Positions 1 through 4,902 of a DNA stretch of 7,566 bases are shown in pieces. Position 1 is the first letter of the stretch, and the number at the start of each line of letters is the position of its first letter. Both the position numbers and the translations under genes were made by a program. The notes below the pieces were generated by a model, which was not told the DNA's origin, did no database searches, and saw nothing but the letters and a program-made list of their open reading frames with translations. The DNA comes from Chloroflexota bacterium (GTDB lineage: Bacteria > Chloroflexota > UBA6077 > CF-72), in assembly GCA_019242065.1 (NCBI GenBank), contig JAFAWJ010001184.1:1-7566 (forward strand), given 5' to 3'.

Positions 1-722
1 AACAGGAACTGGGTGGTGCGCCAGTAATACACGTCGTCGACTTCTTCGCTGCGGCGCGCGGCGTACATGACGCCGTAGTTGGTGTCGTCGATTTCGAGCC
101 GGGCGCGGCGGTCCGGGGCGTACAGGCCGTAACTCGGCGCCGCCTGGGGATCCAGGCGTGAGTGCAGGAAGTAGACGTGCGTGGTGTCGAGCTCGCCTTC
201 GAGCGCCTGCATGAAATTGCACTGGTAGATGGCCTTGTGCGAGTGCTGCAGTTGATTTTCTGGGACCTGGCACCACTCCCACTGGGGCAGGCCAGGCGGG
301 TCGGTCTGGTTGGGACCCATGTAGATCCAGGTGATACCGCCCGCGTCAGCCCCGCGATACGCGGTCGCTCTGACCTTGGACTTGAAGTCAGATTCGGCCG
401 GCTCGTTCGGCATATCGACGCAGTTGCCAGCGGTGTCGAATTTCCAGCCGTGGTAGACGCAGCGCAGCCCCGCCTCTTCGTTGCGTCCGAAGAACAGGGA
501 CGCCCCGCGGTGCGGACAGTTGTTGGCAACGAAGCCGGGCACCCCGTTGGAGTCGCGGAAGGCGATCAGGTCCTCGCCGAGCATGCGGACGCGCTGTGGG
601 TCGCCATCGGCGGTCAACTCCCAGCTATAGGTGCAGGGCAGCCAGTACTGGCGCATCAACTCACCCATGACGGTGCCTGGGCCGACACGAGTCAGCAGCT
701 CGGTATTTTCCTTGGACAGCAT
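1..722 (-). CDS. Rieske [2Fe-2S] oxygenase alpha subunit, phthalate-dioxygenase-like (Rieske A), 3' end off window
   Basis: This is the N-terminal 240 residues of a ring-hydroxylating-type Rieske oxygenase; the gene runs off the left edge. The Rieske cluster motif is complete: Cys69-x-His71, 16 residues, Cys88-x2-His91. The start of the catalytic domain carries the mononuclear iron motif Asp179-x2-His182-x4-His187, preceded by Glu175. The family uses reduced ferredoxin or reductase electrons and O2 for hydroxylation or demethylation of aromatic and other substrates; no reductase is encoded here. The start is the ATG at 722-720, with GGGAG (731-735) 8 nt upstream and the preceding gene's stop 20 nt away, so it probably belongs to the same operon. 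Its Rieske domain is nearly identical to Rieske B at 4903-6225, but the catalytic domains differ clearly, which suggests paralogues with different substrates. The family is certain; the phthalate 4,5-dioxygenase label is only similarity. Confidence 0.9.
   Translation of the reverse strand, partial: MLSKENTELLTRVGPGTVMGELMRQYWLPCTYSWELTADGDPQRVRMLGEDLIAFRDSNGVPGFVANNCPHRGASLFFGRNEEAGLRCVYHGWKFDTAGNCVDMPNEPAESDFKSKVRATAYRGADAGGITWIYMGPNQTDPPGLPQWEWCQVPENQLQHSHKAIYQCNFMQALEGELDTTHVYFLHSRLDPQAAPSYGLYAPDRRARLEIDDTNYGVMYAARRSEEVDDVYYWRTTQFL
435..467. repeat. 33-nt exact direct repeat, copy 1 (in Rieske A)
   Basis: This segment is identical base for base to 5935-5967, exactly 5,500 bp away, within the Rieske-domain coding part of the two paralogues (around Leu-Arg-Cys-Val-Tyr-His-Gly-Trp-Lys-Phe-Asp). 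It is the core of a longer similar stretch of roughly 160 bp that agrees at nearly nine positions in ten. Confidence 0.85.
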
Positions 723-742
723 CTGATTGACTCCCGGAGGGT

Positions 743-1243
743 TTAGCTCTGACTCGTATGGTAGGTGCTGGGCAGGAACGGCCGCACGCGCGCAACCCAC
801 GGGTCGACGATGGCCTCCGAGGTGTAGTCGGTCTCGAGGAGGTACAGGCCGCGGGCCGGGCACGCGGCGCCGAGCTCGACCAGGACGGGCTTGAGCAGCA
901 GGTCCGGGGCCATGGCGTGGCCGAGGGCGGCGCCGAGCATCAGTGGGATGCCGATGACGCCGTTGAGTCCGTCGGTAGGGACCTGGTCGAGGAACAGTTT
1001 TAAGAGACCGGTGTACGTGCCCTTGTAGGTCGGACTGGCGAAAATGGCCAGCTGGCATGCCTGCACGTCGGCGACAGCTTTCTGGGCGACGGGGTCACCC
1101 CAGCCGAGGAGGTTCGGGCCGATGTCGACGAGGTCAAGGACCAGGTCAGGTGGAGTGCCAGTGAGTTTTTGGGCGACGAAGACGCCGGCCTCGAGGGTGC
1201 GGGATTTGGCCTTTGGATTGCCACACACAATTGCAACGCGCAT
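743..1243 (-). CDS. NAD(P)H-dependent FMN reductase, SsuE/MsuE type (166 aa)
   Basis: A flavodoxin-fold flavin reductase that would use NAD(P)H to make free FMNH2 for a partner monooxygenase. Visible marks: an N-terminal strand followed by a phosphate-binding loop with Gly8-Asn9-Pro10 and Ser14-Arg15-Thr16; the motif SPTYKGTYTGLLKLFLD at residues 70-86, characteristic of the SsuE/MsuE group; and a Gly-His-Ala segment near 108-110 followed by a conserved Pro-Val-Leu helix. The length is a little shorter than typical SsuE (about 190). The start ATG at 1243-1241 overlaps the stop of the upstream diiron gene by one base (TGATG), and AAGGAA at 1253-1258 gives a 9-nt spacing, so the start is well supported. 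The same frame stays open far upstream through the diiron gene, but that is GC-rich shadow sequence. The likely client is the acyl-CoA-dehydrogenase-fold flavoprotein three genes upstream, or the luciferase-like enzyme. Confidence 0.88.
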   Translation of the reverse strand: MRVAIVCGNPKAKSRTLEAGVFVAQKLTGTPPDLVLDLVDIGPNLLGWGDPVAQKAVADVQACQLAIFASPTYKGTYTGLLKLFLDQVPTDGLNGVIGIPLMLGAALGHAMAPDLLLKPVLVELGAACPARGLYLLETDYTSEAIVDPWVARVRPFLPSTYHTSQS

Positions 1244-2415
1244 CACATGAAGTTCCTTGTATGGAGTGCGGAGAGCGCGGCGGCCTCGTCGGGTGAAAAG
1301 CCCAGGCGGGTGAGGCGTCGCTGACGACCGTCGTCCATCGCCTTCTGCAGCTCGTCGACCGCCTGGTAGCCCCGGGCGATGTCCGCCGGCTGCCACGAGC
1401 CCGCCGCCAGCAGCACCAGCGCGTCGAAGACACCCTGGTTCAGCCCTGCCGTGTCCATGAGCGCGTCGTGCCGCCGCTCGACTGCCCCGCGCAACCGTCC
1501 CAACAACTGGGGATCGAGCGCGCCCTGATGCTCCAGGTGGGCCATGCCGAACGCTACGTGGCGCGACTCGTCCTGCCGCGCCAGCTGGGTGACCCGCCGC
1601 GAGACCGGATCCGGCGCGTGCACCTCCAGAAAGCCGAGCAGGTTCAGGAACGTGCCCTCGCCCAGGACCGACAACAAAAACGACGCGAGTGCGAAGTCCG
1701 GCTCCTCCAGCAGCGTCGCCAACGAGGCGCGCCCACCGGCCCCCGAGACCCCCAGAGGTTCTCCGCGCAACCCGGCGCGGCGGGCAAACACCTCGATGTG
1801 GCGCGCCTCGTCGGCCGCCTGGACCGCCAGCACCTGCAGCACCTCGCGAAAGTGGGGATGGATCCGCCCCAGAAAGCGCGCGGGCACGATGAGCGCCACC
1901 TGCTCGTTCTCGACCAGGTAGGTCATGACCTGGACGACGGCGGCTTCGACGTCGCCCGGCAGCGAGAACTCGGCGGCCCAGTCGACCGCCGTGGCCGGGT
2001 CCCACTGATTGGCCGCGGCGGCGGCGTAGAGCCGGGGCGCCAGGTCGGACCACACCAGGTCTCTGTCCTCGTAGTCGAAGCGGACGACGGGTCCGCCGGA
2101 TTCGATCAACGCGCCGCGGGCGGCCACCCCCCAGGTCGAACCCGGATGGTCCACGATTGCGCTGGTCGCTGGACCACCGGCGCGTTCGGCACCCGTCCAC
2201 CGCAGCGTCGCGGCCGAACCACGAACGAGCACGCTGCCATCGCGAAAGGCGTGACCCTGCTCGCGCGCCCACGCGCGCAGGTGGATCGTCAATGCGGGAT
2301 CACGCCCGCTGACGGTCAGCTCGCCGCCGATCGGCACCTCACGCAGCGCGTGTTCGACGAGCAGGTGGCCGCCCCGATCGAGCCCGAGGTCTTCAAGGTC
2401 GATAGTCGCGGGCAT
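1243..2415 (-). CDS. TusA-like domain fused to ferritin-like diiron protein (390 aa)
   Basis: Two-part protein. Residues about 4-60 look like a SirA/TusA sulfur-carrier fold: a strand, a helix, then a Gly-Glu-Leu-x-Val strand, an Asp-Pro turn and a helix ending in Gly-His (54-55). The CPxP motif that carries sulfur in TusA is absent. Residues about 160-300 form a ferritin-like four-helix diiron unit, with candidate iron ligands Glu169 or Glu171, the EARH box Glu203/His206, Glu253, and the DESRH box Glu283/His286. This is the E, ExxH, E, ExxH order of ferritin-like oxygenases and oxidases (R2, AurF and relatives). It is likely an O2-activating oxygenase; the substrate is unknown. I chose the ATG at 2415 because the TusA-like strand begins right after it and AGG lies just upstream; an ATG at 2436 would add seven residues and has no ribosome site. 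It overlaps the upstream gene by 23 nt and the downstream gene by 1 nt. Confidence 0.8.
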   Translation of the reverse strand: MPATIDLEDLGLDRGGHLLVEHALREVPIGGELTVSGRDPALTIHLRAWAREQGHAFRDGSVLVRGSAATLRWTGAERAGGPATSAIVDHPGSTWGVAARGALIESGGPVVRFDYEDRDLVWSDLAPRLYAAAAANQWDPATAVDWAAEFSLPGDVEAAVVQVMTYLVENEQVALIVPARFLGRIHPHFREVLQVLAVQAADEARHIEVFARRAGLRGEPLGVSGAGGRASLATLLEEPDFALASFLLSVLGEGTFLNLLGFLEVHAPDPVSRRVTQLARQDESRHVAFGMAHLEHQGALDPQLLGRLRGAVERRHDALMDTAGLNQGVFDALVLLAAGSWQPADIARGYQAVDELQKAMDDGRQRRLTRLGFSPDEAAALSALHTRNFM

Positions 2416-3244
2416 GCACCTGGCCGAGCGGGTCATAGAAGTCGAAAGTGTCCACGGCAGCCTCCAGCGGCGCGTAGCCGGACGTGCGGCCGTCGCACCA
2501 CTGGGTCAGACCCTCCAGGTCGAACAACTGACGTAGCTCGGGATCCGCGTACGACATGCCCAGCAGCAATTGGCGGAAGCGCTCGACGGAATCCTTGTCG
2601 ACCGACGGACCGATCGTCATGTTGCAGTGGTCGAACGGTCGAGTCTGGGCGACGATGCGTGTGCCACCCGACGGCAACGTGCCCTCGCGGGTGAAGGCCA
2701 GGTGATTGCCGTCGATCATGCACGCCGCGTCCACCTCGCCCGACATCAGGGCGCGCGCGGCCTCACGTTCACCGCCGATGTGGTCGCCGTGCAGCCCGAC
2801 GCCGACGTCGAAGCGCTGCGCCGTCACCTCGACGCCCGCGTCGTGCAACAGGGCCAGCGGCAGGAGCCGCGCCTGGGGCGAGTCGACCGCGCCCACGCCG
2901 ACGCGCTTACCGTTCAGGTCGGCCACGGATCGCAGCGGACTGTCAGCGCGCACGACGACGACGGAGGTCAGGTCGCGATCGGTGTCGCGCATCGCCGCGG
3001 CCTCGACGCGCGCACCGCGTGCCTCTGCCAGCCGCCGCGCGCGGATCCACGCCAGAGGTGAGTTCCAGGCGGACTGGATGTGACCGGCCAGCAGCTCTTC
3101 GACCTGCCGCTCGTAGTTGGAATACAGCAGGTAGTCGAACGGAAAGTCGTGGCGCAGGAACCAGTCGCGAAAGCCGGTCCAGATGGTGACGACCTTCGGA
3201 TCGTAGGCGACCGCCCCGAGCGTGAACACGTCCGAGGTGCTCAT
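2393..3244 (-). CDS. PhnD-like substrate-binding-fold protein without signal peptide (283 aa)
   Basis: Resembles phosphate/phosphonate-type ABC substrate-binding proteins: an N-terminal strand, a segment with AWNSP at residues 59-63 matching the family's typical AW-x-SP/GP stretch after a Leu-x-x-Gly helix, VVVVRADSPLRSVADLNGKR at 95-114 (the family's domain-linking strand and Leu-x-Gly-Lys turn), and a second-lobe Gly-Glu-Val-Asp-Ala-Ala stretch at 169-174. The N-terminus MSTSDVFTLG lacks a signal peptide or lipobox, and there is no permease or ATPase nearby, so it is probably cytoplasmic. Substrate-binding folds are also used by enzymes, including the DszB desulfinase and 4,5-dihydroxyphthalate decarboxylase-type proteins, so an enzymatic role is possible. 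No Cys is seen at the DszB catalytic position; Cys175, Cys207 and Cys250 are elsewhere. The start ATG at 3244 overlaps the upstream stop as ATGA with no Shine-Dalgarno site, implying translational coupling. Confidence 0.8.
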   Translation of the reverse strand: MSTSDVFTLGAVAYDPKVVTIWTGFRDWFLRHDFPFDYLLYSNYERQVEELLAGHIQSAWNSPLAWIRARRLAEARGARVEAAAMRDTDRDLTSVVVVRADSPLRSVADLNGKRVGVGAVDSPQARLLPLALLHDAGVEVTAQRFDVGVGLHGDHIGGEREAARALMSGEVDAACMIDGNHLAFTREGTLPSGGTRIVAQTRPFDHCNMTIGPSVDKDSVERFRQLLLGMSYADPELRQLFDLEGLTQWCDGRTSGYAPLEAAVDTFDFYDPLGQVHARDYRP

Positions 3245-4404
3245 CGAGCGACGACGTCGCCCAGCAATGGCAGCCCCAACGTGGCGCGTCCGACGAAGTC
3301 GAGCAGCGCGTCCGTGGTCGGCGCCATGACCCGCGCGGCGCGTGCGTCGCGGAAGTGCCGCTCGATGCCCAGCTCCTTGCGGAACGCGGCGCCGCCGCAC
3401 AGCTTCATCGCCAGGTCGGTGACCTGCAGCGACGCTTCGGAGGCGGCGGCTTTGACTTCAAGCACCCGCAGCATGGCGTCGGCGCGGCCGGACTCCAGGG
3501 CGTTGAGCGTGTCCTCGAGGAGGGCGCGCACCTGGTCGACCTGGAGGCGGAGGCGGGCGAAGTCGAGGCGCACGGTCTGCTGCTGCGCCAGGGTTTGATC
3601 CAGGTGTGCGAGGCGGGTGCCGGTCAGGTGCGCGGCGGTCTCGGTGGCGGTGGCTTCCATCAAGCCGAGGCTGAAGGCGGCGTTGAGCACCAGGAAATTC
3701 GGCAGCACCATAGCCAGGGCCACGTCGAGCCCTGCGCCATCTTCGCCGAGCATGGCCGATGGCGAGACCTGCAGATCGGAGGCGGCCATCGGCGTCGAGC
3801 CATTGCCGCGCAGTCCCAGTCCGTCGAAGGCGCCGGCCTGGCTCAGCCCTCCGCTGCGGGCGGGTACCAGCCACAGCGTCATGCCCGCGCTCGCCGCGAG
3901 CGGTTGGCTGGACCAGACGTAGCTGTCGGCCTGGCCGGCGGAGGTCACCCAGCTCTTGTTGGCGTCCAGGCGCACGTGACTATTGACCGGTTTGGCCGTA
4001 CCAAGGGGCGCCCAGAAGTGGCTCCGGGAGCCGACTTCCGAAAAGGCAAGCGTCGTCAGGTGGCCGCCGGCGGCGATCGCTTCGCGCACGTCGCGCGGTC
4101 CGTGGGCTTCGATGACCGGGACGGCGGCGTAGTGCATGAGCACGACCATCGCCGTCGAGCCACACGCGCTCGAGAGCCGCTCGATGACCTGGGCCGCGGC
4201 ACGCAGGCCACGTGCCGAGCCGCCAACGTCGGCCGCGCTCAGGATGCCCAGGGCGCCGGCACGGCCGAGAGCCTCGACGTTCTCGCGCGGAAAGGCGGCG
4301 TCGGCGTCGACGCGCGTGGCGGACGGCGCGACCTGGGTATCGACGACCGACTGGACGGTCGTCGAGAAGTCGGCGGGATCAGAGGCTGGCGGGGAAACGG
4401 TCAC
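3241..4404 (-). CDS. Acyl-CoA-dehydrogenase-fold flavoprotein, probably a monooxygenase (387 aa)
   Basis: Whole-length acyl-CoA dehydrogenase fold: N-terminal helices (1-115), a middle beta domain with FSEVGS (121-126), SWVTSAG (151-157) and the GLGLRGN-x-S-x-PM stretch (196-206), and a C-terminal helical domain with KLCGGAAFRK (334-343) and RHFRDARAA (349-357). The loop that carries the catalytic Glu in most family members (usually YEGT) reads VMAPTTD at 359-365, so that Glu is missing, and no Glu is evident at the alternative position of the isovaleryl/long-chain type. Family members of this kind include FMN- or FAD-dependent monooxygenases such as DszC. With an FMN reductase in the same coupled gene set, a two-component monooxygenase role is the better guess than beta-oxidation. 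The start is GTG at 4404: an in-frame TAG lies three codons upstream, and AGGAGG at 4417-4422 sits 12 nt away, longer than usual. Confidence 0.85.
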   Translation of the reverse strand: MTVSPPASDPADFSTTVQSVVDTQVAPSATRVDADAAFPRENVEALGRAGALGILSAADVGGSARGLRAAAQVIERLSSACGSTAMVVLMHYAAVPVIEAHGPRDVREAIAAGGHLTTLAFSEVGSRSHFWAPLGTAKPVNSHVRLDANKSWVTSAGQADSYVWSSQPLAASAGMTLWLVPARSGGLSQAGAFDGLGLRGNGSTPMAASDLQVSPSAMLGEDGAGLDVALAMVLPNFLVLNAAFSLGLMEATATETAAHLTGTRLAHLDQTLAQQQTVRLDFARLRLQVDQVRALLEDTLNALESGRADAMLRVLEVKAAASEASLQVTDLAMKLCGGAAFRKELGIERHFRDARAARVMAPTTDALLDFVGRATLGLPLLGDVVAR

Positions 4405-4416
4405 GAGTGGCTAGAA

Positions 4417-4422
4417 CCTCCT
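4417..4422 (-). promoter_or_regulatory. Ribosome binding site of the acyl-CoA-dehydrogenase-like gene, unusually long spacing
   Basis: The minus strand reads AGGAGG here, a perfect Shine-Dalgarno core and the strongest in the window. It lies 12 nt before the GTG at 4404 rather than the usual 5-9. An in-frame TAG at 4413-4411 excludes any start between site and GTG in this frame, so this site fixes the GTG start. It follows directly on a hairpin (4425-4448). Confidence 0.6.
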
Positions 4423-4424
4423 GG

Positions 4425-4448
4425 GGTCAGGGCGTGGAATGCCTGACC
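4425..4448 (-). promoter_or_regulatory. Inverted repeat in the spacer before the acyl-CoA-dehydrogenase-like gene
   Basis: Two perfect 7-nt arms (GGTCAGG at 4425-4431 and CCTGACC at 4442-4448) flank a 10-nt loop. It sits in the 56-nt gap after the small Ddn/DUF2255-like gene and two bases before the AGGAGG ribosome site of the next gene. There is no run of U after it, so it is not a normal intrinsic terminator. It could be an operator, an mRNA processing or stability hairpin, or chance in GC-rich DNA. Confidence 0.35.
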
Positions 4449-4460
4449 GCAGTCGGCAGT

Positions 4461-4838
4461 TTACGCGGGCGTCAGCTCGAACACCGCCTCTTCCGAGGGA
4501 GTGAGCGGTTGCTGTCCGGATGAGGCCGGCCGCTCGGCGTCGTATTTTGCTTTGACGGGCGCGTGCATGGAGCGCGCCTCCTCGGGATCGGTGACGTGTC
4601 GCGCGGTGACGGGCACGTCCTTGCCGTCCATGTGCAGGACGCCGCGGCCGTTGGCTGCGAGGTTTTTCGGCCAGTCGCGGGTCATGCCCAGGCCCGAGCG
4701 GACGTAGATGCGGCCGTCGAGGGCGGTGATCCAGATGATGCGGCGCGACGGCTTGCCGCTCTTGCGGCCGTAGGTTGTGATCTCGACCTCTTTTTCCCGC
4801 GCAGCGGTGTCGTAGATATCCGCGTCGAAGGTCGCCAT
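4461..4838 (-). CDS. Small split-barrel protein, Ddn/DUF2255-like, putative F420 or flavin binding (125 aa)
   Basis: A short protein of the split beta-barrel type. It shows the marks of deazaflavin-dependent nitroreductase (Ddn, PF04075) relatives: Thr-Thr-x-Gly-Arg-Lys-Ser-Gly-Lys at residues 21-29, then a strand-turn-strand with IYVRSGLG (44-51), and RDWPKNLAANGRG (54-66) where the family has its W-x-x-N-L-x-A-N segment. The middle strand with IWITALDGRIYVRS and the late Lys-x-Lys-Tyr (97-99) also recall DUF2255 proteins, which share the fold. Ddn-type proteins use reduced F420; others bind FMN or heme, so the cofactor is open. The ATG at 4838 has AAAGGAG (4848-4854) 9 nt upstream. A short ORF just before it resembles its first 16 residues. 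It is separated by 56 nt from the next gene. A role as an auxiliary reductase or a fold without catalysis is equally possible. Confidence 0.75.
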   Translation of the reverse strand: MATFDADIYDTAAREKEVEITTYGRKSGKPSRRIIWITALDGRIYVRSGLGMTRDWPKNLAANGRGVLHMDGKDVPVTARHVTDPEEARSMHAPVKAKYDAERPASSGQQPLTPSEEAVFELTPA

Positions 4839-4842
4839 ACCC

Positions 4843-4899
4843 TCAGGCTCCTTTCTCGCGGGCCGCGGTCACTCGAATGTCCACGTCGTGGTTGGCCAT
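4843..4899 (-). pseudogene. 18-codon ORF resembling a truncated copy of the downstream gene's 5' end
   Basis: The ORF begins three bases after the Rieske B stop (TGA-TCG-ATG) and encodes MANHDVDIRVTAAREKGA. Its first 16 residues match the start of the next gene (MATFDADIYDTAAREK) at 11 of 16 positions without a gap, and the DNA agrees at about 32 of 48 bases, with several differences at third codon positions. I read it as the remnant of a tandem duplication of the small split-barrel gene, in a different frame from the intact copy. Its last codons contain the AAAGGAG ribosome site of the intact gene, so it might still act as a coupled leader peptide. A candidate AGG lies 8-10 nt upstream of its ATG. 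Chance similarity cannot be fully excluded because it is so short. Confidence 0.45.
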
Positions 4900-4902
4900 C
4901 GA

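Noticed and set aside
1244..2272. FMN reductase frame open far upstream, suggesting a 509-residue fusion protein
   Set aside because: The extra N-terminal part is Arg/Gly-rich low-quality sequence overlapping the well-supported diiron gene in another frame; the ATG at 1243 has a ribosome site and begins the flavodoxin fold exactly.
1243..2436. Start of the diiron protein at the ATG at 2436
   Set aside because: No ribosome site precedes it and the seven extra residues lie before the first strand of the TusA-like domain; the ATG at 2415 was preferred, without certainty.
1468..2694. 408-codon plus-strand open frame antisense to the diiron and substrate-binding-fold genes
   Set aside because: Composition is Arg/Pro/Gly-rich with no motif, and both minus-strand genes beneath it have clear domains and catalytic residues.
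2393..3244. Assignment of the substrate-binding-fold protein as DszB desulfinase
   Set aside because: No Cys occurs near the N-terminal position used by DszB; the AWNSP segment and linker fit PhnD-like proteins better.
3355..4446. 363-codon plus-strand open frame antisense to the acyl-CoA-dehydrogenase-like gene
   Set aside because: It is a codon-position shadow of the minus-strand gene, with low-complexity Gly/Arg/Ala sequence and no recognisable fold.
4425..4448. Intrinsic terminator between the small split-barrel gene and the acyl-CoA-dehydrogenase-like gene
   Set aside because: A stem is present but no T-run follows in the direction of transcription, and a ribosome site begins two bases later, so it was kept only as an inverted repeat of unknown role.
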